Assembly: GCF_007754155.1 (NCBI RefSeq)
Contig: NZ_CP037423.1
Coordinates: 4,154,001-4,218,000 of the forward strand
Reading direction: 5' to 3'
Origin: Stieleria neptunia
GTDB lineage: Bacteria > Planctomycetota > Planctomycetia > Pirellulales > Pirellulaceae
DNA: 64,000 bases
Shown here: positions 17,865 through 26,408 of the stretch, one piece after another
Layout: every line of letters starts with the position of its first letter
How positions within the stretch are numbered: position 1 is the stretch's first letter
Notes under the pieces: generated by a model
The model's input: only the letters and a program-made list of their open reading frames with translations
Told to the model about the DNA's origin: nothing
The model's database searches: none
Position numbers and translations under genes: made by a program

Positions 17865-19166
17865 CTACGAGGCGCGATTTGAAAACTCCGATTTGGTTTC
17901 GGTTAAGATTTCGAGAATGTCTCGGCGCATTTTGGGGGTCAGGTGATCGAATTCCGGTGAATCGTCACGGCCTTCCAGGATCGCGAACAACCGCGCGACG
18001 ACTTGCTCACGAACCTGCTTGGGCAACGCGTCGAACGCGGGCGAATGGATCAGGTAGCTGCACGGGTATTTGAACAGTCGGGTTTGCAAATCGAAGTCGC
18101 GGAGTGATCGACCGCGTGAATCTTTGATCCCGCGAGCCGAGAATTCTGTTTCAAATTCGGACGCCCCCTTCACCGTGTCGGTCAACTGAAACTCGTCGAC
18201 CATCAACAGGTAGCGCAACACGCGGTCCGCCGAAGCGGCGATCCGGCGCTGGGCACTTTCACTGATGTGATCCTTCGGCCGTTCCAGCAATTCGTTCATC
18301 TGATAGGACTGGTGCAGGGCCTGGCGGGTTTCGTAGTTGGCTGCCGCGATCGCATTGTGCATTTGCGTTTGGTGTTCCAACACCATCAAGGCCACAATGT
18401 CGCTGTGCGGCGCGATGTAATCGTCGGTGTCGATGTACTCGTCCAATCCGGATTGGTTCGCGCCGGGATCACGATCGAACGTGTATTCGTCGCCGTCGCA
18501 AATCGTGTTGCCCATGTGACGCATCGCACCGTGGTTGCCGGTGACGTACCAGCCGCCCCAGCGTTGTTCAAAGGGGCTGGTGTGGTCGGTCAGAAACGTG
18601 CCACTGCCCAGTTTGGGGCGGCCCGAGGCGTCTGAGAAGACGCTGCGGATCACGTAGCCGGGAACCCCCTGCGTGCGGCTGGACGCATGGCACGAGAGAC
18701 AGTTGCCGCGGTCGCGAACGAACGACGGCTGGCCGTCCCGATCGGACTGTTTCAAGGTGTAAAAAATCGCCCCCTGTTTCGCGTCGGTCGCGGCAAATTC
18801 CAGCACGTCACCGTTTTGGCAGTAGCCGACGTAGACATCGTCGTTAAAGTACAACGCGCGGGGACGCCGGGGCGAGATACGATGCAGCTGGAGACTGGTT
18901 TTCGAAAACACCAAGGTTTGAGAGCTGGTTGGCACATCCAACGCCGTTAGGACCGATTGAAGGTAACCGAACTGGTCGTCGTAATGGAGTGTTGTTTCAC
19001 CGGACTCGAGTTTCTGGGACAGTTGGGCGACCGGGTCGTTGACCTCCGCGTCCAGATAGTTGATCGGCTCGCGTTCGAAGTTACCCTGTTGGGCGGACGA
19101 TTCGGTGACGCAGAACGTGGTCGTGAAAACGGTGATCAGAACGGCGATGGCACGCGGAGGACGCAT
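17865..19166 (-). CDS. Exported haem-binding (CxxCH) protein
   Basis: This secreted protein of about 433 aa has a single haem c attachment motif (GNCLSCHASS, about residue 155). A signal peptide follows the start: RPPRAIAVLITVFTTTFC...SSAQQ. Notable segments are YFNDDVYVGYCQNGDVLEF, FEQRWGGWYVTGNHGAMRH and ALMVLEHQTQMHNAIAAANY. I do not know a named family, but the fold looks like an enlarged periplasmic c-type haem protein, so a role in electron transfer or redox sensing is likely. ATG 19166 is preferred because GGAGAAG lies 8-14 bases upstream. An ATG at 19187 would add seven residues. The gene is divergent from an Rrf2 regulator with a 183-base spacer, which suggests that this regulator controls it. 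Confidence 0.8.
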   Translation of the reverse strand: MRPPRAIAVLITVFTTTFCVTESSAQQGNFEREPINYLDAEVNDPVAQLSQKLESGETTLHYDDQFGYLQSVLTALDVPTSSQTLVFSKTSLQLHRISPRRPRALYFNDDVYVGYCQNGDVLEFAATDAKQGAIFYTLKQSDRDGQPSFVRDRGNCLSCHASSRTQGVPGYVIRSVFSDASGRPKLGSGTFLTDHTSPFEQRWGGWYVTGNHGAMRHMGNTICDGDEYTFDRDPGANQSGLDEYIDTDDYIAPHSDIVALMVLEHQTQMHNAIAAANYETRQALHQSYQMNELLERPKDHISESAQRRIAASADRVLRYLLMVDEFQLTDTVKGASEFETEFSARGIKDSRGRSLRDFDLQTRLFKYPCSYLIHSPAFDALPKQVREQVVARLFAILEGRDDSPEFDHLTPKMRRDILEILTETKSEFSNRAS

Positions 19167-19349
19167 TGACAATCTTCTCCGACACACGGGAAACTCCCTA
19201 CAGAAGTGATGATGTGGCGCGAATGAACTTGTTCATGCTGCGTCGAAATCGAAAAATGGCAACGCAGCAGGCCACCGATCAGGGTATACTTTAATATTCT
19301 GTACGTCAATGTGCACTATTTAGCAGTTCACGAGCTTTCGGGCAAATTC
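19167..19349. promoter_or_regulatory. Shared divergent promoter/operator region
   Basis: This 183-base spacer sits between the haem protein and the Rrf2 regulator. A conspicuously AT-rich patch at 19283-19320 includes TATACT (19285-19290) and TTTAATATTCTGTAC. TATACT is a plausible -10 for the regulator, but no good -35 stands 16-18 bases upstream. The patch is the most likely binding site of the regulator. This is inference from position and composition. Confidence 0.4.
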
Positions 19350-19772
19350 ATGCTTTCCAAAACCGCCGAATACGCGCTTCGCGCCGTCGCTTGCATGGGC
19401 GGCCAGCCTGGCGAACCCGCCTCGGCGGACCGTCTGGCCGAGCAGACGAAGGTGCCGCGCCGCTATTTGACCCGCGTGCTTCAAGATCTGGCTGCGGCCG
19501 GTCTGGTGCGATCGCGACCGGGACCTGGGGGCGGATACGAGCTCAGTCGCTCGACCGACGAGCTGACGATTTTGGACGTGGTCAATACGGTCGCACCGAT
19601 CGAGCGGATTCGCCGCTGTCCGTTGGGACTAAAGTCACACCACAAACTCTGTCCGCTGCACGCGGAACTGGACAAAGCCTACGCGGCGACCGAGGCCGCG
19701 TTTGCCGGTGTGACGATCAAAGAGCTCGTCGAATCGACCAGCGAGATCATCCCGCTGTGCGAATCAAAATAG
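19350..19772 (+). CDS. Rrf2 family transcriptional regulator
   Basis: This is a 140-aa winged-helix regulator of the Rrf2 family (NsrR/IscR/RirA relatives). The N-terminal helix-turn-helix reads [17 protein letters not shown], then [20 protein letters not shown] and the wing [17 protein letters not shown]. The C-terminal part has [20 protein letters not shown], two Cys about 11 residues apart, and a terminal Cys in PLCESK. Family members use three Cys here to hold an Fe-S cluster that senses NO, iron or redox state. Whether this protein does so is inference. ATG 19350 matches the family N-terminus. The stop TAG shares its last base with the GTGG head of a REP-like unit. The neighbouring divergent haem protein is the obvious target. 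Confidence 0.92.
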   Translation: MLSKTAEYALRAVACMGGQPGEPASADRLAEQTKVPRRYLTRVLQDLAAAGLVRSRPGPGGGYELSRSTDELTILDVVNTVAPIERIRRCPLGLKSHHKLCPLHAELDKAYAATEAAFAGVTIKELVESTSEIIPLCESK

Positions 19773-19823
19773 TGGCGTAAGCTTCCAGCTTGCGATCCGG
19801 AAGTCACGCACAGCGTGACCTAC
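19772..19823. repeat. Two REP-like units between rrf2 and lpxK that touch both stop codons
   Basis: GTGGCGTAAGCTTCCAGC starts at 19772, on the last base of the Rrf2 stop codon. An inverted GTAG-headed unit (rc GTAGGTCACGCTGTGCGTGA) spans 19803-19823, and its TAG at 19822-19820 is the lpxK stop codon. The whole 47-base convergent gap is repeat sequence. Confidence 0.85.
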
Positions 19824-20908
19824 ACCGCTTGAGCCGCCTCCGCGATGTCTTTGAGCATCGCATCGAAGGCTTCCGAGGGTTCGATCTCGGCGTCGATCGT
19901 CAGCGCCAGGAGTGGCCGCTTGGCGATCCGATCGGTCTGTAGCTTGACCAGGTCTTTTTGCGTGCAGATCAAGTGTCGCACGTTTTCCAAACTTTCGGCC
20001 CAGCGATGGAGCTGCTCGATCGTCTCGCGATCGTATCGGGCGTGATCGGGCAACACCTGTTCGGCGACGACTTCGGCGCCCACGTCTTCGACGGTGCGGC
20101 GAAAGGCGGCGGGATTGCCGATGCCACTGATCAAGGCGACGCGCTGGCCGTGCAACGCGTCAACGGGCGTGCGTTGACCGGGGTACTGCAGCAAGCCGCT
20201 TGGTCGATGATTCGAACGCAAGACCAACAGTTCTCGATTGCACGAACGGATCGTCTCCATCACCGCGGCGACGTCTTCTTCGGCGACTTGATCACAACGC
20301 GTCAAGATCGCGACGTGCGCACGGCCCAGGCTCGCGATCGGCTCACGCAACAACCCGCGCGGTAACAGACGCCCGTAACCGAACGGGCACGTCATGTCGA
20401 TCAGGACAATGTCCAGGTCTCGGTGCAGCCGGCGATGTTGGAATCCGTCGTCCATCAAAATCAATTGCGATTCGAGCTCTTCGACGGCGATCCGAGCGGC
20501 CTCGACGCGATCCGGGTTTTGCACGTGGGGGACATCCGGCAACCGTTGGTGAAGCTCGGCGGCTTCGTCGTTTTCATCCGCGTCGCCTCGGCCGTAGCCG
20601 CGTGAGACAATCGCCACGCGGATGCCCTGCTTGCGGAACCGCCGCGCAAGATCAGCGACGATGGGCGTCTTCCCCGTTCCGCCGGTCGTCAGGTTGCCGA
20701 TACTGATCACCGTCGCGTCGCAGCGTTGGACGCCGTGACCGTGATCGAAGCCACGATTTCGTCGCGCCACGACGATGGCGTAGGGAACCGCCGCGACCGA
20801 TAACCCGGCGCGCATCAATCCGGCGAGAATGCCGCGACGCCGGCCGCTCATGATCGATCGATAATCCAACGCGGATGACTGCAGGTGTTGGCGGAACGGA
20901 AGTCGCAC
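19820..20908 (-). CDS. lpxK: Tetraacyldisaccharide 4'-kinase
   Basis: LpxK phosphorylates the 4' position of the tetraacyldisaccharide 1-phosphate precursor of lipid A at the inner membrane (established knowledge). The 362-aa length is typical. An N-terminal membrane-associated stretch (GLSVAAVPYAIVVARRNRGF) is followed by the P-loop VISIGNLTTGGTGKTPIVAD, then VSRGYGR and the LILMDDGFQHRRLHRDLDIV block with the DDGFQH motif, and late GIGNPAAFRRTVEDVGAEV. Its presence fits the lipid A genes found in many planctomycetes. The stop codon is part of a REP-like unit, so the terminal residues may have been altered by that insertion. No other lpx gene is nearby. Confidence 0.95.
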   Translation of the reverse strand: MRLPFRQHLQSSALDYRSIMSGRRRGILAGLMRAGLSVAAVPYAIVVARRNRGFDHGHGVQRCDATVISIGNLTTGGTGKTPIVADLARRFRKQGIRVAIVSRGYGRGDADENDEAAELHQRLPDVPHVQNPDRVEAARIAVEELESQLILMDDGFQHRRLHRDLDIVLIDMTCPFGYGRLLPRGLLREPIASLGRAHVAILTRCDQVAEEDVAAVMETIRSCNRELLVLRSNHRPSGLLQYPGQRTPVDALHGQRVALISGIGNPAAFRRTVEDVGAEVVAEQVLPDHARYDRETIEQLHRWAESLENVRHLICTQKDLVKLQTDRIAKRPLLALTIDAEIEPSEAFDAMLKDIAEAAQAV

Positions 20909-20959
20909 AAGGGTTTGGCGACGCGTTTAGGTAACGCTGTGAAGCATTTCTTTTCTGTG

Positions 20960-21056
20960 TCTTACGGGCTGTCGATTGAGTCGGGATCTGCTGAGTCAAT
21001 GGTGAGCCGCTGGCCGTAAGGCCTCGGGCAGCGTCGCCGTGCCCGGCCGCTTACGC
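20960..21056. repeat. Dispersed repeat, copy 1 (AATGGTGAGCCGCTGGCCGT core)
   Basis: The core AATGGTGAGCCGCTGGCCGT and the following AAGGCCTCGGGC are also found at about 29,920-29,960 with similar flanks (a GGCTGTCG/CCTGTCGG start and a CCCGGCCGCT.ACGCGTCG end). These are two copies about 9 kb apart. Confidence 0.75.
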
Positions 21057-21160
21057 GTCGGACGAATAAGTGGGATAGGCTTCCAGCCTGTCATGGCGAA
21101 AACGACAGGCTGGAAGCCTATCCCACAATCAATCCCCGCCACTTATTCTTCCGACGGCCG
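21057..21160. repeat. MITE-like palindromic element, copy 1
   Basis: Inner arms GTGGGATAGGCTTCCAGCC.. and ..GGCTGGAAGCCTATCCCAC surround a short loop. Outer arms are CGGACGAATAAGTGG and CCACTTATTCTTCCG. Copies occur at 29,761, 50,455 (inner arms only) and 56,499. Confidence 0.85.
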
Positions 21161-21293
21161 CTTACGCGGCGCGCGGTTCACAAAAACGACATTCCGCTCG
21201 CGCCCTGCCGCTAAAAAATGCTTCACAGCGTTGGCGTTGAGAGGTGACGCAGATCTTAGCGGGTCGCGAGCGTCTTGAAACGGCCTCCCGCGT

Positions 21294-22091
21294 TCAGTCG
21301 GGTTGCCGGATCCAGTGGCGGGGACGTTCGGCACCGCCGGTGCCGGCTTGGTCGTCCGGGGGCGGCAATTGCGAAAGCACCGAGAAGTCACCGGAGTGGG
21401 GCGTTCGAGCCGGTTGGCCGAGCGCAGGCGAGCTTGCCAGTTGGGCGCCCGGAGGGTGGGGAGCGGCCACAGGACTCGGTGCGGCGGTGGCGGCCAGCGA
21501 AGGGGGCTCGCTGATCGCGTTCTGGTAGACCCATTGTTTGCCGGCGGGGGCGATCGCTGCGGGAGGGGGACTGTCGTTGTGCAGTCCCGCAATCGATTGA
21601 TCCACGTACTGCGTCGCGGCGAACACGCGTTCCAGTTCGGCCAGCCGCTGCGCTTCATCAGGGCTGGTCGATTGACTGGCGACGGCTGTGGTGGCGTTGA
21701 AATGGGTTTCGTAGAAGGGGTCTCGGTCCACCGGCACGGCCAGGTCCTGGTAGGTGAGCGGCAATTGTCGCGGTGGGGTGGATGTTGCCGGTGGCGAATA
21801 GTCCGTTCGCGGGTCGTAAACGACGGGGACTTGGACGTCTTCGGTCACTTCGCGGACCAGCATCTCGATGGATGCGTCATCAAACCGATCGGATGTCCGT
21901 TGATCGGCCCCCTCGTCGACGGCAGAGGCATCGGGCAGAGTTGGCTTGCGAAACGGCAGGGAGAAAAGGATCCCGCCGCCCAGAATCAGAATTCCGAGAG
22001 AGGTGCGTCGCACGCGAAAACCTGGGGCTGGAGAGGAAACGGAGGGGGGTCTCACCGGCGGAGCGGGTGAGGTGGGGCCAGTTTCTTCCAT
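21294..22091 (-). CDS. Membrane-anchored protein of unknown function
   Basis: This 265-aa protein has a Pro/Ser-rich N-terminus, one membrane segment (RRTSLGILILGGGILFSLPF, about residues 29-48) and a long, probably disordered Pro/Ala/Gln-rich domain on the far side. I do not recognise a family. Charged and helical pieces are DDASIEMLVREVTEDVQVPV and SPDEAQRLAELERVFAATQY, and the C-terminus ends PRHWIRQPD. Codon use is like that of its neighbours, and the N-terminal topology is consistent with a real gene. It is transcribed away from ychF with a 234-base spacer. The C-terminal half is compositionally simple, so homology searches may find only the first 150 residues. Confidence 0.65.
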   Translation of the reverse strand: MEETGPTSPAPPVRPPSVSSPAPGFRVRRTSLGILILGGGILFSLPFRKPTLPDASAVDEGADQRTSDRFDDASIEMLVREVTEDVQVPVVYDPRTDYSPPATSTPPRQLPLTYQDLAVPVDRDPFYETHFNATTAVASQSTSPDEAQRLAELERVFAATQYVDQSIAGLHNDSPPPAAIAPAGKQWVYQNAISEPPSLAATAAPSPVAAPHPPGAQLASSPALGQPARTPHSGDFSVLSQLPPPDDQAGTGGAERPRHWIRQPD

Positions 22092-22325
22092 GAAGTTTGG
22101 TGCGCTTCGTGCGATTGAATCCTTTCGTCACGTTCGACACCTCTGGTCCAGCCTGGTCGGGGAATTGGGCCGGATCATCGAAGCCGTGCCCCGATTCTGA
22201 GGGTTGGGCAAAGGCTGCGGCAGCGATGAGCGCTGCGGCACCGTTGAAAGCTGTGCCCTACGAAAAACGGCTCGCCGATGATACGCTTTCCCGTTTCACA
22301 CACGCCCCCCTGTTTGAACAGAGCC

Positions 22326-23417
22326 ATGGAAGCTGGGATTGTCGGATTGCCGAACGTTGGCAAGAGCACGCTATTTAACGCATTAACGAGCTCGCAGGCC
22401 GCCCAAAGCGAGAATTACCCGTTTTGCACGATCGAGCCCAACGAGGGGATCGTCAACGTTCCCGACGAGCGTTTGGGGCGAATCACGAAGTACATCGTGC
22501 CGCAAAAGACCATTCCCGCCGCGCTCAAGTTGGTGGACATCGCGGGGATCGTCAAAGGTGCCAGCGACGGAGAAGGCTTGGGCAATAAATTCCTCAGCCA
22601 TATCCGCCAAGTCGACGCGATCGTTCAGGTCGTGCGTTGTTTCGAAGACGCCGACGTGATCCACGTGTCGGGAAATGTTGATCCGCTGGCCGACATCGAC
22701 ACGATCGAAACCGAGTTGGTTTTGGCGGACCTTCAAACCCTGGAAAATTCGCTCGCCAAAGCCCAGCGGACCGCTCGCAGCGGTGACAAAGAGGCGAAAA
22801 TTCGGGTCACCGCGATTGAAAAATGCAACGCGCATCTGGAATCCGAGCAGCCCCTTCGGACGCTGAACTTGACCGAACCGGAAGCCAAATCGATCCACAG
22901 CTTTGGATTGATGACGGCCAAGCCGATCTTGTACGTCGCCAACGTTGACGAAAACGACCTGGAAGGAAAAGATCCGCTGGTGGACAAGGTTCGCCAGCAC
23001 GCCGAGACGTCGGGGGCCAATGTGGTCTGCGTCAGCGCGAAACTGGAAGCCGAATTGGCCGAGCTGGACGAAGCCGATCGCGAAGAAATGTTGGCCGACG
23101 TGGGGCTGGAAGCGCCGGCATTGAGCACGATCGCGCAGGCCGCCTACAAGACGTTGGGGTTGCAAAGCTACTTCACGGCGGGTGAAAAAGAGGTCCGAGC
23201 CTGGACGATCCCCGTCGGCGCGACCGCTCCCCAGGCCGCCGGCGTGATTCACAGCGACTTCGAAAAGGGGTTCATTCGCTGTGAGGTCTACACTCTCGAA
23301 GACCTGGAAACCCATGGCAGCGAGAAAGAAATTCGCCAAGCCGGTAAACTACGTGTGGAGGGGAAAGACTACGTTATGCATGACGGTGACATTTGTCATT
23401 TCCTTCACAAAATCTGA
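22326..23417 (+). CDS. ychF: Redox-regulated ATPase YchF (Obg-like)
   Basis: YchF is a P-loop ATPase of the Obg/TRAFAC class that binds ribosomes and affects translation and stress responses (established knowledge). From ATG 22326 the protein has 363 aa, the family length. G1 is [20 protein letters not shown] (residues 4-23), the G3 region is [17 protein letters not shown], and a coiled insert follows. The C-terminal TGS domain runs from [20 protein letters not shown] to the terminal [16 protein letters not shown]. The frame is open back to 22278, but the extra 16 residues are not part of the family. It is followed after 42 bases by the DMT-like gene. Confidence 0.97.
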   Translation: MEAGIVGLPNVGKSTLFNALTSSQAAQSENYPFCTIEPNEGIVNVPDERLGRITKYIVPQKTIPAALKLVDIAGIVKGASDGEGLGNKFLSHIRQVDAIVQVVRCFEDADVIHVSGNVDPLADIDTIETELVLADLQTLENSLAKAQRTARSGDKEAKIRVTAIEKCNAHLESEQPLRTLNLTEPEAKSIHSFGLMTAKPILYVANVDENDLEGKDPLVDKVRQHAETSGANVVCVSAKLEAELAELDEADREEMLADVGLEAPALSTIAQAAYKTLGLQSYFTAGEKEVRAWTIPVGATAPQAAGVIHSDFEKGFIRCEVYTLEDLETHGSEKEIRQAGKLRVEGKDYVMHDGDICHFLHKI

Positions 23418-23459
23418 TTCGGCCACCCTCAACCACGAAGCTCTTCCGCTCAGGTATTC

Positions 23460-24101
23460 ATGAATAAGATGTTGATTCCCATCCTCTTTGCTCTCGGCAC
23501 GGCAGTCTTCTGGGGCTGCTACGGACCAACCATTGGAAACGCACAGGCACCGCGGATCGATGGGAAGCCGTTGTTGCCGCCGGACGGCTGGACGCCGTTC
23601 AAACCGTACGTGTTTATCGGAATCGCGTATCTGGTGATCGCGATCGCCGGCGGCTTGGCGATGATGAAGCTCAAGGGCGACAGTTTCGACTACTTCGCGC
23701 CCGTCCCCGGCGTCGAGGGGGCGTCGCATTTCATGACGGCGAAATGGGGGTTCCTGGCGGGCGCGCTCGGGGCTTTCGGTGCGCTCTGTCTGACGACGGC
23801 GATGATGACCAGTCGCGGCAATGCGTTGTTGGTGATGCCGATCGTTTTCGGCGGCGCCGTCTCGATCACGGCCATCGTTTCGATCATCAAACTGCGTGGG
23901 CACGGCCCCTTGGAAATCAATCCGTTGCTGTGGGTCGGGATGGGCTTGACCGTTGTCGGTGTCGTGTTGGTGGCGATGAACACGCCGCACGGTCACGCGG
24001 CCAAAAAACCGGTCGCGCCGGCCACCGACACGATCGCGACGACGGATGCCGCGGCCCAGGAAGCCGACCAGGAAAAACCGGAATCTGCGGAAGCCTCGTG
24101 A
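23460..24101 (+). CDS. DMT/EamA-like integral membrane protein
   Basis: This 213-aa protein has about five membrane segments: residues 3-22 (KMLIPILFALGTAVFWGCYG), YVFIGIAYLVIAIAGGLAMM, KWGFLAGALGAFGALCLTTA, ALLVMPIVFGGAVSITAIVS and LLWVGMGLTVVGVVLVAMNT. A charged Ala/Glu-rich cytoplasmic tail follows. The spacing and the small-residue helices resemble one half of a drug/metabolite transporter (EamA-like). The substrate is unknown, and the half-size suggests it acts as a dimer. It ends with TGA at 24099-24101, and the next gene starts at 24103, so the two are surely co-transcribed. Confidence 0.8.
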   Translation: MNKMLIPILFALGTAVFWGCYGPTIGNAQAPRIDGKPLLPPDGWTPFKPYVFIGIAYLVIAIAGGLAMMKLKGDSFDYFAPVPGVEGASHFMTAKWGFLAGALGAFGALCLTTAMMTSRGNALLVMPIVFGGAVSITAIVSIIKLRGHGPLEINPLLWVGMGLTVVGVVLVAMNTPHGHAAKKPVAPATDTIATTDAAAQEADQEKPESAEAS

Positions 24102-24102
24102 G

Positions 24103-24468
24103 ATGAACGCTTCACCGACCGAATCACGCGACCGGGTCGAAGCCATCGACCACCAAGTCGCGCATCTTTGGATGGTGCGAACATTCCTCAAGCACGCCGA
24201 CGAAGCGGAAGACGATGAAGAACTGCGGAGCGTCGTCAGAGACATTTACGACTTCATCCTGGCGGTCGGGCCGATCGACGACGTCCGGGACAATGCGGCC
24301 TATTTGAAAATGGCCAAAAAGAAACTCTCCAAGCTCCGCAAGGCCACCGAGTTGTACGAGGAAATTCAACCCGAAGTCAGCGGACACACGAACTTTGTGA
24401 TGGCGGCCAAGTCTCTCCGCCTGGCACTCGATGCCATCACCAAGATCATCAATCCACCCGTGGCGTAA
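24103..24468 (+). CDS. Small conserved helical protein
   Basis: This 121-aa soluble protein is almost entirely predicted helix, with DRVEAIDHQVAHLWMVRTFL, DDEELRSVVRDIYDFILAVG and KMAKKKLSKLRKATELYEEI. I do not recognise a named family. The start ATG 24103 lies one base after the stop of the DMT-like gene, an operon-like arrangement. The last codons (PVA-stop) and the stop TAA are inside the GTGGCGTAAGC of a REP-like unit, so the natural C-terminus has probably been changed by the repeat. Its role may be linked to that of the membrane protein ahead of it, which is inference from spacing only. Confidence 0.72.
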   Translation: MNASPTESRDRVEAIDHQVAHLWMVRTFLKHADEAEDDEELRSVVRDIYDFILAVGPIDDVRDNAAYLKMAKKKLSKLRKATELYEEIQPEVSGHTNFVMAAKSLRLALDAITKIINPPVA

Positions 24469-24562
24469 GCTTCCAGCTTGCGATCCCAACCAGTGGCGTA
24501 AGCTTCCAGCTTGCGATCCCAGCCAGTGGTGGCGTAAGCTTCCAGCTTGCGATTCGTTGGCC
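24463..24562. repeat. Three tandem GTGG-headed REP-like units
   Basis: GTGGCGTAAGCTTCCAGC occurs three times, at about 24463, 24493 and 24531, each followed by TTGCGAT. The first supplies the stop codon of the preceding gene. A palindromic GGCCGAAGGCC follows at about 24560. Confidence 0.9.
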
Positions 24563-24623
24563 GAAGGCCGACGGAGCTCCTGTCGCCAACACCGCTCGAA
24601 ACCCAACCACCACGGATCCTCCC

Positions 24624-25292
24624 TTGGCAGATTCCAAATCCAAGACGAAAGACTTCATCGATCCGACGTTTCTGTTTCGGTTTGAAGTCGAGATCCGTCA
24701 AGCGGATTTGGAATGGACATCAAAGGGTCTGAAACTTCCCGAGAGTTGCCGGATGCCATCGTTCGGGGCGCTCGGTGGACGCAAGGTGTTTGCCGACGTT
24801 CGTCTCGGCTGGTCCGAAGACGGAATCGGGATCCAGATCCAGGTCAATGGCAAGCGGCAAGTGCCTTGGTGCCGCGAGACGCGACTCGATGAAAGCGATG
24901 GATTTCACTTGTGGCTGGACACGCGATGCAGCCCCAACATTCACCGCGCGACACAATACTGCCACCGCTTTTTATTCATGCCTGCCGGTGGTGGACCGAG
25001 ACGCGAGCGACCGATCGCCTCCCTGATCGAAATCCACCGCTCCCGCGGCAACCCCAAGTCGATCGCGGCCGACGCGTTGTCGATCAAGGCGTTCGCGCGC
25101 CACGACGGTTATGAACTGTGCGGTCTGATCCCCAGCGCTGCGCTGACCGGATTTGATCCGTCCGATCAAACACGCCTGGCGATCTACTACGCCGTGATCG
25201 ATCGCGAACTCGGCTGGCAAACGCTCGGCGCCGGCCCGGAATACCCCGTCACCGAAGACCCCAGCCTGTGGGCCGATGCGGTGTTGGTTTAG
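24624..25292 (+). CDS. CBM9/DOMON-like domain protein of unknown function
   Basis: This 222-aa protein starts with TTG 24624. No ATG fits the conserved N-terminal part. The arrangement of strands with KVFADVRLGWSEDGIGIQIQ, ESDGFHLWLDTRCSPNIHRA, YCHRFLFMPAGGG and YELCGLIPSAALTGFDPSD resembles the CBM9-like fold. In that fold a DGFxLWLDTR-type motif follows two strands, and the domain is used for carbohydrate or haem binding. This assignment is inference from pattern. No signal peptide is visible, so it may act in the cytoplasm. It lies after the REP triplet and 84 bases before the convergent FemAB gene. Confidence 0.7.
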   Translation: MADSKSKTKDFIDPTFLFRFEVEIRQADLEWTSKGLKLPESCRMPSFGALGGRKVFADVRLGWSEDGIGIQIQVNGKRQVPWCRETRLDESDGFHLWLDTRCSPNIHRATQYCHRFLFMPAGGGPRRERPIASLIEIHRSRGNPKSIAADALSIKAFARHDGYELCGLIPSAALTGFDPSDQTRLAIYYAVIDRELGWQTLGAGPEYPVTEDPSLWADAVLV

Positions 25293-25376
25293 TGCCAGGT
25301 TCCGAATTCGGAGTTTGAGATTTGCAAACTCTCACGGAATCGATTGGCCGCTCACCCCACGTGCTGAAATGTTCCC

Positions 25377-26405
25377 CTACGGGATCCCGCGGACGATCGA
25401 GGGGCCGATCAGCTTGGTCAACCAAACCGGCAGCTTCTGCCAGGCTTGGACCAAACGCTTCTTTCCGCCCGCGTCGGGGCGCATCTGATTGGGATCGCCC
25501 TTGCGGACGTAGTATTGCCAAGTCGCCGGATGAGGCTTCGCACCCCATTGGGCTTTGAACTTGTAGGTCCCGGCGTCTTCGCTGCTGCGTCCGAAATCAA
25601 ACGTGTGGCTGCCCTTTTCGATCGCCCGCTGCAACAAATGGCGGTACATCAACATGTTCGCGCCGGTGCGATTGAACTCGCGCAAACTGCTCGCGCTCGG
25701 CACTTCCGTCACGCCACGGCTGTGGACGATCAATCCGCCCGCGATCGGTTTGCCTTCGTTGCGAACCACGCACAGTTCGGCATCACCGTCAAAGTGCTTC
25801 AAGATGCTTGAAAATAGCTTCTTGGAAAACACCGGCGTGCCGAGGTCACGCATATTGTGCGCAAAGACGTCATAAAATTCAGCGAGCAACTCCTGGCCGC
25901 CGAAATGCACGGTGGAGTCATACGTCCCCGACTTCCTGACCTGGCTGCGTAGCTTCGATTTAAACGACTTGTCCAGCGCCTCGTCCGTCTCCGGCAGCGG
26001 CAAGCGCAGATGAAATTTGTCGGTCCGCACCATGTTGAACTTCGGGTGTTCGGCCGGCTGTTCGTGGCGCAGTTCCAGATACTTGACGTCCAACTGATCC
26101 GCCAAGTCGCACGCCGCGTCGATCAGTTGCCGGGCGACCTCGTCATTCGACGCCCAGACCCCACCGGTATTCAGATAAGGCAAGCTGACCAAGAACTTGC
26201 CAAAGATCGGTCCACGGACAAAGACCAGGGGAAGGATGCCATGGACCTCTTGTCCGTCGACACAACGAAGCAAATAAGCCTTGTGACCCAAGCCATCGAC
26301 GAGCGAGCTGATCCAAGCGGGATGGTGTCCCGCAAGCTGACCATGCGCCGCCTGGCGAATCTCCGGCCATGCACAAGGCCACGAACAGGTTTCAACTTCC
26401 GTCAA
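25377..26405 (-). CDS. FemAB-like acyltransferase, PEP-CTERM system-associated type
   Basis: This 342-aa protein has the FemAB/GNAT double-domain layout, like the TIGR03019 family that accompanies exosortase/PEP-CTERM systems. FemAB enzymes transfer aminoacyl groups. The role in the exosortase context is unproven. Diagnostic segments are HHPAWISSLVDGLGHKAYLL, GILPLVFVRGPIFGKFLVSL, YLNTGGVWASNDEVARQLID, KYLELRHEQPAEHPKFN, FKSKLRSQVRKSG, AHNMRDLGTPVFSKKLFSSI and FDFGRSSEDAGTYKFKAQWG. It starts with TTG 26405, three bases after the stop of the PEP-CTERM gene upstream, so these two are co-transcribed. The main exosortase locus lies 13 kb away. Confidence 0.87.
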   Translation of the reverse strand: MTEVETCSWPCAWPEIRQAAHGQLAGHHPAWISSLVDGLGHKAYLLRCVDGQEVHGILPLVFVRGPIFGKFLVSLPYLNTGGVWASNDEVARQLIDAACDLADQLDVKYLELRHEQPAEHPKFNMVRTDKFHLRLPLPETDEALDKSFKSKLRSQVRKSGTYDSTVHFGGQELLAEFYDVFAHNMRDLGTPVFSKKLFSSILKHFDGDAELCVVRNEGKPIAGGLIVHSRGVTEVPSASSLREFNRTGANMLMYRHLLQRAIEKGSHTFDFGRSSEDAGTYKFKAQWGAKPHPATWQYYVRKGDPNQMRPDAGGKKRLVQAWQKLPVWLTKLIGPSIVRGIP

Positions 26406-26408
26406 ATT

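Larger units (their letters stand above)
20909..21293. other. Repeat-filled spacer upstream of lpxK
   Basis: These 385 bases hold a copy of an approximately 100-bp dispersed repeat (about 20960-21056), a palindromic GTGG element of about 100 bp (21057-21160) and then a further diverged repeat tail (GGCCGCTTACGCGGCGCGCG). The lpxK promoter should lie at its left end, but I see no clear consensus. Confidence 0.6.
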
